This document shows, one piece after another, positions 38,750 to 48,000 of a stretch of DNA of 64,000 bases. Under the pieces are notes generated by a model. That model was not told the DNA's origin. It was given only the letters and a program-made list of their open reading frames with translations, and searched no databases. Both the position numbers and the translations under genes were made by a program. How positions within the stretch are numbered: the first letter of the stretch is position 1; every line of letters begins with the position of its first letter. Origin of the DNA: Mycetohabitans endofungorum (GTDB lineage Bacteria > Pseudomonadota > Gammaproteobacteria > Burkholderiales > Burkholderiaceae); assembly GCF_037477895.1 (NCBI RefSeq), contig NZ_CP132745.1, forward strand, positions 186,001 through 250,000, written 5' to 3'.

Positions 38750-38968
38750 ATGCCCGTTGCGGTGACGCGGCATGGTCAGACGGTAGGGTACTTCATTCCG
38801 GCACATGGTCAAGCCGAAGCGCATCTTGCCGCTATGAAAAAGGCGAGTGAAATCTTGGGTGATCTGCTGACTGGTCGTGGCGTGGATGTCGAAGGGGTAG
38901 TGTCCGAGTTTAAGGCAGTTCGCCGGGCATCGACTGGCAAGAACAAGACCGGTGCCAAATCTGCATGA
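38750..38968 (+). CDS. Phd/YefM-like antitoxin, possibly 5'-truncated
   Basis: The 72-residue product contains PVAVTRHGQTVGYFIPA, the second half of the DNA-binding N-domain of Phd-type antitoxins, followed by a charged Lys-rich tail that would bind the toxin. The part before it, which normally has about 20 more residues, is absent. A stop lies in frame ten codons upstream, and an IS4-type remnant ends 50 bases upstream, so the N-terminus was probably lost. Its stop overlaps the PIN toxin start (ATGA). Confidence 0.65.
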   Translation: MPVAVTRHGQTVGYFIPAHGQAEAHLAAMKKASEILGDLLTGRGVDVEGVVSEFKAVRRASTGKNKTGAKSA

Positions 38969-39383
38969 GCAATAAGGCAATCGTACCCGATGCGAACATC
39001 TTGATCCGGGCAGTTCTTGGCACGCGCGTGCGCGAGTTGGTCATGGTGTATGCTCACGCAGTTCAGTGTTTCGCTCCCGACGTGACGTACACGGACGCCA
39101 GAAAGTACCTGCCAGCATTACTGGAGAAGAGAGGCGTTGCGCCGGAGTCAGCGATAGCCGTGCTGGATAGCTTGGTTCCCTTGATCCCAATTGTTGATGC
39201 TGAAATCTATGGAGATACGCAGGCCGCTGCGCTCCAGCGCATCGGGCAAGGGATGCCGACGATTGGCCCGTCCTGGCATGTGCTATGGCAATCGGATGCC
39301 CGGTTTGGACGGAGGATGCGGATTTCTTCGGGACGGGGGTGGCGACTTGGACGACAGATCGAATCCAATTCTATTTGAATTAG
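38965..39383 (+). pseudogene. PIN-domain toxin, frameshifted
   Basis: The first part has the PIN start IVPDANILIRAVLG with the first acidic residue. The expected C-terminal part (DADDWPVLACAMAIGCPVW, then TEDADFFGTGVATW) is present but in the -1 frame. A one-base change near 39246-39252 breaks the gene. Read in one frame to the stop at 39381, the second part would restore all PIN acidic residues. No slippery heptamer lies at the break. The overlap with the antitoxin shows a typical PIN/Phd pair that is now inactive. Confidence 0.78.
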
Positions 39384-39568
39384 ATCCTACGTAGCGTGAG
39401 AACAGCCAAAGGGAGGTGTGCTCGACTTACGATATCGGATCACCAGCCGCTCAATCTGACGCGCGCTTAGCACCAGCCGTTCGGTGAACTCCAACCCCGT
39501 TCGCATTTTCGCTTTCTTAGTCGTTAGGCGAGCCCGCCGGGGCGTTGACCGTCAAGATGTAGGTAGAC

Positions 39569-39973
39569 TTATTTCCCGAATGGGTTGAACACCGGTACGT
39601 CAAAGCGTTCAAAGTCGCGAACGTTTCTTGTGGCGACGATAAGCTTGTGCGTCAGCGCGCTGGCCGCGATCATGGCGTCTTCATAGACTGTGTTCGACTG
39701 ACGATGCATCAGCTTCGCCCAGAGCCGGAAGGTCGCAGTGTCCATGGGCAAGACATTGTAGGTCGCGCTGACTTGATCGGCCCACGCTTCTATCGCCGAT
39801 GCCTTGTCGGCGTCTTGCTCGCGCGTGATTTCGATGCCTGCTTGAATTTCACCGAGTGTCACGGCGGATAGGTAAAGCTCGTGATCGGCAACGCTTTCGA
39901 GCCATGACACGACTGCCCCATGCGGGCGCAGCTTGCGAAGCTCAGAAACAATATTCGTATCCAGAAGGAACAC
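39569..39973 (-). CDS. vapC: VapC/FitB-type PIN-domain toxin
   Basis: The 134-residue product has the PIN residues in order: Asp in FLLDTNIVSELRK, Glu in TLGEIQAGIE, and the late acidic residues in NTVYEDAMIAASAL and NVRDFERFDV, ending NPFGK. VapC toxins are magnesium-dependent ribonucleases that cut RNA in the translation machinery. I choose GTG 39973 just before FLLDTN; a TTG at 39991 is also possible. It lies eight bases after the antitoxin stop. Confidence 0.88.
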   Translation of the reverse strand: MFLLDTNIVSELRKLRPHGAVVSWLESVADHELYLSAVTLGEIQAGIEITREQDADKASAIEAWADQVSATYNVLPMDTATFRLWAKLMHRQSNTVYEDAMIAASALTHKLIVATRNVRDFERFDVPVFNPFGK

Positions 39974-39980
39974 GGTGGTT

Positions 39981-40235
39981 TTATAGAGCAAGCGTTGTGC
40001 GACGCTGCGCCCGTCCACGTTGTGGCAAGTCAAGGTCACCACGACTGAAATCGGACAACAGCAAGGCTTTCAGCGAGGGGCGTGCGGCGGCGTTGAGCCG
40101 TTTCCACTCCGTGATAGGCACCAGCACAGCTGTTTCTGCGCCGCGACGGGTCACCAGCTGCGGCCCCTCACTGACACAGGCGTCAAGTAGCTCGCTGAAA
40201 CGGGCTTTCGCGTCTTGTACAGGCCAAGCATGCAT
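39981..40235 (-). CDS. Phd/YefM-type antitoxin
   Basis: The 84-residue protein MHAWPVQDAKARFSELLDAC... with PQLVTRRGAETAVLVPI is a complete Phd/YefM antitoxin N-domain, followed by a toxin-binding tail. It sits just upstream of vapC in the same direction. A pair of TAACTAG repeats before it could be the autoregulatory operator. Confidence 0.88.
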   Translation of the reverse strand: MHAWPVQDAKARFSELLDACVSEGPQLVTRRGAETAVLVPITEWKRLNAAARPSLKALLLSDFSRGDLDLPQRGRAQRRTTLAL

Positions 40236-40248
40236 GGCGGATCCCTAA

Positions 40249-40267
40249 TAACTAGACATATAACTAG
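40249..40267. promoter_or_regulatory. TAACTAG direct repeats upstream of the antitoxin gene
   Basis: TAACTAG occurs at 40249-40255 and again at 40261-40267, twelve bases apart. The second copy is part of the palindrome AACTAGTT. They lie 14-32 bases before the antitoxin ATG, where toxin-antitoxin complexes normally bind to repress their own promoter. Confidence 0.5.
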
Positions 40268-40345
40268 TTTATACGTGCCATCACCGCAATGCAAGGGTTC
40301 ATTAATTGGTGCTGATTCACAACCGCATGTCTGGCGACAATTACT

Positions 40346-41711
40346 GGCTCTTCCCCACTTTGTGTGAAGGTTCACGTCATAAGTCAGCACCGATTCAACA
40401 CGTGAGTACGAAGCAGTTGGAAGCCGGCGCGGCCATACATTGGGCGCTTGAGAAACTTGAGCCGATTGACATGGCCTTCGACGATGCCGTTACTGTAGGG
40501 TGTGAGCTGTGCAGCGTGTACGGCATCGTAGTCGTGCCCAATGCTTGGCTGCAAACCGCTGCATTTCTGGTACACCGCTGGCCTGCGCTTGACGCAGCCA
40601 GCTTGCCAACGCTTGATGTGCGCGGCGCTTGACTATGTTGGTGAACTGGAGCGACAGTCGCTGGATTGCTGTTATCTGGGAATTTCGCTCGGCGAGTCGT
40701 TGAACCAAGCGCTCGATGTGCCGCTCTTTGTCGTCGGTGAGCGCGGCCGTGCCCCGATCCATTAACCAGTAGCCTCGATGTTGTTGCCACGCCGGGCGCA
40801 TTCTATTCGATCGCTGGCAATGCGACAGAAGCGTGCTCGTGATTGAGCGAGCGTGCAACTTCGCGGATAGGCCGCTGGCAGCGGCTCAGCGCGCGTTCAA
40901 TGGCATCGCCAAGATGCTTCAATAGATGCCATCGGTCGGCCACTTGTATGGCTTGTGGCGCGCCACGGGTGATGCCTTCGGCGTCAATACCAGCGCGATC
41001 GCGTGACACGATTCAGATTGCGCGGTTTCCTGCTAGCCAGTTCGCCACCGATGTCGCATCACGATCGGGCAACCGATCCAATGGGCGCCGTTGCTCGAGA
41101 TCGACCAGTAGGGTGCCATAGCGATGAGCGTGTTTGAATGCCCAGTCATCGACGCCAACTGTGGTAGGGCTGAATGTCGTCGCGACGTACTTTTGGCCGT
41201 TGCGCTTGAGCAAACGAAGCATCGTTTCGCCGCTGATCGAAATGCCCAGCCGCTGTGCTAGGCGCGCACCTGCGGCGTCATTAAGTGCCAAGCCCACATG
41301 CCACAGCACCGTCTGTGCCCGGGCTGTGCGGCGCTGCTGACGCGCGCCGAATGGCGCAAGGCATTGGGCGAATGTTCGCCGGCAACACATTGTGTTATCG
41401 CAACGAAAGCGCCGCACCTGGATTTTCAGTGTGACGCGATGGCCGCTACACGGTAGATCCTCAACGCGTCGTCGGTACCCTCCGTGTATCCGGGAACTGG
41501 TCGCTCCACACGCCGCGCAGTGTGCAACGAGCCCTTGATGCTTCAATGCAACGATGAGTCGATTGCCGATCATTTCCCATCCGACAATGCGCATGTCGGC
41601 AGCGGGTAACAGGCGTTGAAGGAAGGAAAAATCCATGCCGATTATCCGAATGGTGCGATACCGGCTTGATTCTTATTGCCATCTGCAGGTTCACACAAAG
41701 TGGGAAGAGCC
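40346..41711 (-). mobile_element. ISL3-family insertion sequence, degenerate
   Basis: The element is bounded by imperfect inverted repeats of about 23 bases: GGCTCTTCCCCACTTTGTG at 40346 and the complement of GGCTCTTCCCACTTTGTG ending at 41711. They differ by one base insertion. The length is about 1.37 kb, normal for ISL3. The transposase inside is broken. No clear target duplication is seen in the flanks. Confidence 0.85.
40384..41636 (-). pseudogene. ISL3-family transposase, disrupted
   Basis: From the ATG at 41636 the frame encodes the zinc-finger-like N-domain (HCAACGATSSRIHGGYRRRVEDLPCSG in pattern, and CDNTMCCRRTFAQ) and the first catalytic part (TTVGVDDWAFKHAHRYGTLLVDL). A TGA at 41013-41015 stops it. 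The same frame continues with SRDRAGIDAEGITRGAP. After frameshifts the C-terminal part appears as ERHIERLVQRLAERN and then as TPYSNGIVEGHVNRLKFLKRPMYGRAGF, the typical ISL3 ending. At least one nonsense and two frameshift changes make the gene inactive. Confidence 0.85.
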
Positions 41712-41936
41712 ATTTTTACTTTGTGCGCAACAGTGAGCTTAACCAACTACGGTCTAACCTGTTTGCCATCACTGCCTGATCGCTCTTTTCTTTCCCGACT
41801 TGGATGACTTACCCAATGTAGCAAATCAGCCTGCCGGCATGGTGTTATCCGACAAAGATGTAGACGCCGCTGCTCACCGCTGTGTTGTTACGTGCGCTTT
41901 TACCCATACTAAAAGCACTACCGCCTTGGGTTGTGC

Positions 41937-43376
41937 GTGTCTCACTCTTTACGGAGCTTGCCAATAGACTTTGACACAAGTGCCGCATCCAACAGTGCTC
42001 AAATAGCGATATATACAATGGAAAACCAGCGAGCCGGCCGTCCTGCTGTGGCTGCTCCGCCGGATTCTGTAAGCCAGACGGCATCTGTAAGCACACGCGT
42101 GCTGCAACGTTCCACGACTGGTCAAACAAGCTACCCAACAACATACCGTGATTTGCCTGCAGAAATTCTTCAAGAGGTGGCCGGTCATCTGCCATTCGAC
42201 GAAGCAGGCAACCTATCGACCGTAAGCAGGCGAAGCTATTACGCACTACAAGAAAGACGGCTAAGCTGGCTTTGCTACCAGCGAGCCAAGCATGCTAAAG
42301 CGCTGGATCTTGTATCGGTGTAGCAGTTACTAGCCGAGATCGAGCGTATCCGTGCTGAGCCGGCGTTGCGTGCCGAACCTCTTCGGGCGCTGTGGCCGCG
42401 AATACTGGGCTTGCCAGACGAGCAGCAGCAAACAGCATTTCAACGGGTTTTCGAAGCTGCACGCCATGTGCCAAAGCAAGGTCTGCAAATACAGAAAGAC
42501 ATGATTAAATCGATAAGAGAATTTCCTGATGGGCAAAGAATCGATTTATATAATTTTGTTTATGCTGACGCCGAACGACGAAGTCCTAAACAAGGCAGCA
42601 CTTGGGCCGCTGTTGCATCGCTAATGTCACAATTACCAGAGGATCAATTCCCTTTTGAAAGCACCTATCAAAATTTTATAAGCCGGCTTCCCGAGTTAAA
42701 TGCGGCCGAGCAAGCTGAACTGATTGTGCAACTAGCGTGGCAGTTACAATACGAAGTTCTCGGCATTAATCTTATTAATCCACAAATAACGATCGCTGAG
42801 TATCATCAAATACTACAGGAATGGGTGCGACGTTTGCCAAGGTCGTACCAAGGTGAGCCGATTGGTGAGTTAGCTAAATCAATATGGGCGCTAAATGGAC
42901 AAAAGCTTAATCACTATGTTGCGCTGCGTGACTTGACACTATTACTGCCAAATCACCAGTTGGGTAGCGCACTACGCTATCTGCCGCTCGCGTTGGCGGA
43001 ACTAACGTGGGAACACCATGCTTACGAACTTTCATTGCTTGAAGATGCGGCTCGGCGCGTGATACCTGGGCAACGTACACTGGTGGCTGCTGGACTGATC
43101 CAAGCTGCTCTAGGAGTGAGTGAGGCCTTAGCGAAACAGATATGGCAACTTGCACTGCGCCTGCTCGACGGCGGCAATGAAACGGACATACTCGATGTTT
43201 TCCATGAACTGGAAAAACCCGATAGTATATTGGCTCTCGATGAGAATCCGAGAATAATATTATATGTGCCAAATCACGCAAAAACAGAAATTAAGGACTT
43301 TATCAAGCGCAACCGACTTAGTCAGGCAATTTGCGACGAGTTATTTACCTACTTTGCACAGCGAACTTACTCGTAA
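41937..43376 (+). pseudogene. F-box-domain, effector-like protein gene 1, interrupted by one in-frame UAG
   Basis: The product would have about 479 residues. An F-box lies at about residues 70-110 (YRDLPAEILQEVAGHLPFDE...LSTVSRRSYYALQERR). In eukaryotes this motif binds Skp1 and brings target proteins to SCF ubiquitin ligases; bacterial F-box proteins are known as host-directed effectors. The rest (about 130-479) is helical with degenerate repeats built around LP motifs and may bind the target. One stop, TAG at 42321-42323, splits the frame; on both sides the sequence stays homologous to the gene at 62039-63434. Base composition is more AT-rich than the core genes. The start is uncertain (GTG 41937 or TTG 41931). 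It could be a pseudogene or a readthrough gene. Without readthrough, only the F-box part would be made. Confidence 0.75.
42321..42329 (+). other. Candidate stop-codon readthrough site (UAG CAG UUA)
   Basis: The interrupting stop is TAG followed by CAG TTA. This fits the leaky-stop context UAG-CARYYA known from tobacco mosaic virus (UAG CAA UUA). The Gln-Leu that follows is also conserved in the second F-box gene (SVNQLL), so part of the context is simply coding sequence. The match is seen directly; any readthrough is inference. Confidence 0.4.
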
Positions 43377-43389
43377 CTAGTCGAGCCTG

Positions 43390-45043
43390 CAAAAATCTTG
43401 AGATGCTGTTATGGTCAGACGCAGAAGTCGATCGAGGGGTTGCGCCACTCCCAGAAAGATAATCCAATAGGGGCAATTTCTGGGAGTTTTAAACACCACC
43501 GATGAGCACGAGCCAGACAAGTTCTTGTGGGGCACCGGATTTTTTTCGTAGCCGCCTGGATGCGATGATTGATCTGCGGCACCCGCTTGCGGTGCTAGCC
43601 ACGCGTATGCCATGGCGCACGATTGAAGCGACGCTCGCCCCGCTGTTTGAGCGGCGCACGCGCGAAGCTCTAAGCAGCACCGTGCCCGATCTGTTCGGGA
43701 TGGCGCCGAAGCTCGCTGGCGCCGGTGTGAGCGTAGCCGGGCGTCCTCGACTGTCAATGCGATTGATGGTGGGGCTGCTCTATCTGAAGCATGCCTACAA
43801 CGAAAGTGATGAGTCGGTGTGCGAGCGCTGGGCACAGGACGTGTACTTTCAGTTCTTCTGCGGTGAGCAGTACTTTCAACCACGCCTGCCGTGTGATCCG
43901 ACCCATTTAGTGCGTTTTCGGCAAGCCTTGGGCGAAGCCGGCGTCGAAGAATTGCTGGCCGCGACCCTTACCGCTGCCGCACAGATGAAGGCGCTCAAGC
44001 CAGCCGAATTTGAAAGCGTGATTGTGGATACTACCGTCCAAGAGAAAGCGATGGCTTATCCGACTGACAGCCGGCTGCTGGAGGTGGCGCGTAGCAAGCT
44101 GGTGCGCTTGGCCCAGCACGCGGGCTTGGCGCTCAAGCAAACCTACGAGCGCGAAGGCAAACGACTACGCCGACGCGCCGGTGGCTACGCGCATGCCAAG
44201 CAGTTTAAGCGTCTGCGCCGTGTGCTCAAGCGCCAGCGTACCGTGTTGGGCCGAGTGCTGCGCGAGATCGAACGCAAGCTAGGCGAGATCTCGCACGAGC
44301 GACAAGCGCCATTGCACAGGTGGCTGCAACGAGCCTGGCGCATTTGCCGACAGCGTCCCAAGGACAAAGACAAACTGTATGCACTACACGCGCCGGAAGT
44401 TGCATGCATCGGCAAAGGTAAGGCCTGCCAACCGTACGAGTTCGGCGTCAAGGTGAGCCTGGCTATCACGCACAAACAAGGGCTCATTGTCGGTACGCGA
44501 GCATTCGCTGGCAACCCCTACGACGGCCACATTTTGGCCGAACAGCTCGAACAAACCTCGATCCTGATACAGGATCTGGCCGGTGCCCCACGTGTGAAGA
44601 CTGTGCTGACCGATCTGGGCTTTCGTGGTGTGGATGCTCAGGTTGCGCCCGTACAGTTGATACATCGCGGAAAACTCAACAGGCTGACCCCGGCACAACA
44701 GCGTCGTTTGAAGCGGCGTCAAGCCATCGAGCCGATCATCGGGCATGTCAAACAGGATCATGGAATGCGGCGCTACTGGCTCAAAGGCGTCACCGGTGAT
44801 GCGGTACATGCCGTGCTGTGCTCGACAGGCTATAACCTGCGCTGGCTGCTGCGCGCCATTACCCGATTGGGCATCCAGCCCGCCTTTTTTGTGCTTGGGT
44901 GGCTGCGCTCGCTTTGGCGCTGCACCACTACCTGTCCTGTTTCACTTCCTTCGCACCGAACTTCTCATCCAAATTTTGAAGGGCCGACGACGTACTCAGC
45001 GCTTCGTTGCGCTGTCGCTCCAGCAGCGACGGCCAGATTCTTG
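43390..45043 (+). mobile_element. IS5-type insertion sequence in the 3' end of the NRPS gene
   Basis: A transposase gene is flanked by ends with weak inverted similarity (CAAAAATCT at 43390 and the complement of CAAGAATCT at 45035-45043). The exact ends are uncertain by several bases. The left end lies about 13 bases after the stop of F-box gene 1. The right end lies inside the last codons of the NRPS gene, so the element has separated two convergent genes that were neighbours. No target duplication could be confirmed. Confidence 0.7.
43447..43487 (+). promoter_or_regulatory. Hairpin in the leader of the transposase gene
   Basis: ACTCCCAGAAA at 43447-43457 and TTTCTGGGAGT at 43477-43487 form a perfect 11-bp stem with a 19-base loop, ending 14 bases before the transposase ATG. 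The right arm contains GGGAG, the only Shine-Dalgarno-like sequence there. Such hairpins in insertion sequences can block translation of transcripts that enter from outside; this role is inferred. Confidence 0.6.
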
Positions 45044-45049
45044 ACTTAA
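43502..45049 (+). CDS. IS5-family transposase
   Basis: The protein has the N-terminal DUF772-type domain (LSMRLMVGLLYLKHAYNESDE and FQFFCGEQYFQ), the first catalytic Asp in ESVIVDTTVQEKAMAYPTDS, a basic central region, LTDLGFRGVDAQ with the second Asp, and the final Glu in RRQAIEPIIGHVKQDHGMRR. This order is that of IS5-type DDE transposases. The last 30 or so residues (after VLGWLRSLW) do not look like family sequence and run into the element end and the NRPS gene. A frameshift near 44915 may have replaced the original C-terminus. The catalytic core appears intact. Confidence 0.85.
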   Translation: MSTSQTSSCGAPDFFRSRLDAMIDLRHPLAVLATRMPWRTIEATLAPLFERRTREALSSTVPDLFGMAPKLAGAGVSVAGRPRLSMRLMVGLLYLKHAYNESDESVCERWAQDVYFQFFCGEQYFQPRLPCDPTHLVRFRQALGEAGVEELLAATLTAAAQMKALKPAEFESVIVDTTVQEKAMAYPTDSRLLEVARSKLVRLAQHAGLALKQTYEREGKRLRRRAGGYAHAKQFKRLRRVLKRQRTVLGRVLREIERKLGEISHERQAPLHRWLQRAWRICRQRPKDKDKLYALHAPEVACIGKGKACQPYEFGVKVSLAITHKQGLIVGTRAFAGNPYDGHILAEQLEQTSILIQDLAGAPRVKTVLTDLGFRGVDAQVAPVQLIHRGKLNRLTPAQQRRLKRRQAIEPIIGHVKQDHGMRRYWLKGVTGDAVHAVLCSTGYNLRWLLRAITRLGIQPAFFVLGWLRSLWRCTTTCPVSLPSHRTSHPNFEGPTTYSALRCAVAPAATARFLT

Positions 45050-48000
45050 AATGAAACGAATAATCGATTTAACATAATCCGGCCCTAAAGTTGGGTAACA
45101 AAAGTCCAGCTCAGAAAGCCTTTTATTGGTCTTTTTGGCACACCATATTATGGATTCATCTGCTAAACCATTTTTGTGCTCCAACGAATCGGGCAATAAA
45201 GTTGTGTCAAATATAGAAGATAGAGCAATCAGATTGTCATCCAAGGTTTTCTTGGCAGCGGAATTTAGCGAGCGCGTCCACTCCTGCCAAGTTAATTTAT
45301 TTTCATCAATATTAATTCCATAGTCACGCATCTGTGCAACAAATTCATCCAGATCAATTAACTGATGCCCCTTGATATGGGCAATCTGGTACTGTTCCGC
45401 TTGATGCACCGCCAGCTTAACAATAGCGCGTGCAGCATAATCCACAGGTGTTTGTGGATAAGTCTCCGTCGCATCAGATACGAGACCTAGCGCCGCAATG
45501 GCGCGAATCGTGCGATAAATACGGTCTTTAATGTTGCAGTACCCTGTCACGGAGTCAGCCGTTATCTGGCCGAGACGATAAATGCCGCATGGAATGCCTT
45601 GTTTTGCTGCTGCACCAACCAGCTTCTCTGCAACCCACTTGCTTTGAACATAGCCGTTTGGAACAGGAACATCCGATATCTCGCCGTCCTCTGTAAACAG
45701 TCCCGAGCCTTTCCATGGAGCTACAGCCAATGTGGAAATGTAGTGCAGGCTCTTTTCCTTTCCTGTAGCTGCGATACGAATCAGCGCGTTGGTCGCAAGT
45801 ACGTTGGCTTGGCGTAATTCACGATAAGAGAAAAAATGGTTAACTATTGCGCCATTATGCACAATCGCATCGAGCTCGTTTGCTAATTGGGTGAGTTGTA
45901 CCTGCGTTAGTCCCAAATTGACCTGGTCCAAATCACCACAGAGTACCGAGATACGGCGCAAGTCTATGTCGTAGTGCCCAATTTCGTGCAATACGGACAC
46001 GATTCGGCGCATAGCTTGATCTTTATCTTCAGATTTTATTAAGCAAATGATATGCGCAGCAGTTTGCTGCAAAAGTTCCAGTAATAAATAACGACCTACA
46101 AAACCTGTTGAGCCGGTCAGCAATACTTGTTTCCACGTGCGGGAGATGTTGCTCGTTGGGATTTGCCGCCTTATTTCCGGAGCAAGTATAGCGTCAACCT
46201 TCATCAGATGCGGTATCTCAATAGGCTTCTCCGCTGGAGTCTGAGCATGCGCACTTGATTTGATGCGTTCAGCAAGCTTTGCAACACTGCGTGTGTCAAA
46301 TAAAACCTGCACAGATAGCTGTACATTGAAGATTTTTTGTATCTGGAAAATCAACTTCATCGCCGCCAAAGAATGACCGCCCAAATCGAAGAAGTTATCA
46401 TGTCGGCCAATGCGCTCGACACCCAACAGCTTGGTCCAGATTGCAGCCAGTTTGGTCTCGCACTCGCCCTGCGGTGCCTCATACGCCTTATGCGCGAACG
46501 CGTCAGTGCTGGGTACCGGCAGTGCGCGCCGGTCCAGCTTGCCGTTCGGTGTCAGCGGCCACGCGTCGAGTCGCACAAAAGCGCTGGGCACCATATACTC
46601 GGGCAGGCTTGCCGCCACCTGTGCGCGCAGCGTGCTCGCCAATTGCTCGTCCGCTTCGGCCTGCACATACGCAACAAGCCGCTTAGCCGAGCCCTCACCT
46701 GTTGCTACCACCACCGCATCACGCACCTGCGGGTGCGCCGTTAAGCACGCTGCGATTTCACCCGGTTCAATCCGCAAGCCGCGAATCTTCACTTGGTCAT
46801 CGTTGCGCCCCAAATACTCCAGATTGCCGTCTGGTCGGTAACGCGCCACATCCCCGGTCTTATACAGCCGTGCACCCGCGTCCTCGGAGAACGGATCCGG
46901 CACAAAGCGTTCAGCGGTCAGCGCCGGGCGGTTCCAATAGCCGCGTGCCACCCCGGCGCCACCGATGTACAGTTCACCGACCGCCCCCAGTGGCACTGGC
47001 TGGCCGCATGCATCCAGCAAGTAGACCTGCGTGTTCGTGAGCGGCCGCCCAATCGAAATAGTGCCCTCTGTACAGGCCACGGGACAGGTCCAAAACGTTG
47101 TACCAATGGCATTTTCAGTGGGGCCATACAAGTTGTGAACTTGCGCGTCAGGCAGCAGCGTTTGACACCGCTGGGCAGTTGCACCGGGTAGCGCTTCACC
47201 ACTGCAAATTACATGCTTCACCGATGTGCAGCGCTGAACCCCTTCCGTATCCAAGAAAATGCTAAGCATGGACGGCACAAAGTAAACCGTCGTGATACGC
47301 TCCTGGACAATGAGATCCTTCAAGGCAACCGGATCTTTATGAGCGCCGGCGTCTGCAACAACAAGGGTTGCGCCATTGAGCAACGTCCAAAAAAGCTCCC
47401 AAATTGAGATATCAAAGTTAAAGGGTGTTTTCTGGAGCACGCGATCGGCAGGCGCCAGACGATAACCTCGTTGCCGGTCGATCAGCGCCTGATCTTCATT
47501 GAAGGTCCCGTCAGACTTGATAACCTCGACTAAGCGGGCAATTTGACCATGTTCGATCATCACGCCCTTCGGCGTGCCGGTGGAGCCAGACGTGTAGATG
47601 ACATAGGCAAGATGGCGAGAAGCCAGTTCGGCTACCCGTGGGTTGGGTGCAGCTTGATCGAGCGGTGCATCGAGCTCAAGTACCGTTTGGCACGCAAGCG
47701 CCCCTTCCCCCAACGTGGACCTGCCCGTTGCATCAGCTAGGACGATCGTTGGCGCCGCATCATTCAGAATATGCGCGAGGCGTTCGGATGGATACGCGGG
47801 ATCGAGCGGCACGCAAGCACCGCCGGCCTTCAGAATCGCTAATAGTCCTACGACCATCGCCGGTGAGCGTTCGACGCAGATCGCCACCCGGGCATCCGGC
47901 TTGGCGCCCAATTCAATGAGCCGATGCGCGAGGCAGTTGGCCCGGGCATTCAATTGCGCATAGCTCAGTGTCTGCGCTTCATACACCAGTGCCGTGGCAT

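Noticed and set aside
39246-39252. Programmed frameshifting in the PIN toxin
   Set aside because: A -1 change is needed, but no slippery heptamer lies at the junction. Ordinary decay fits better.
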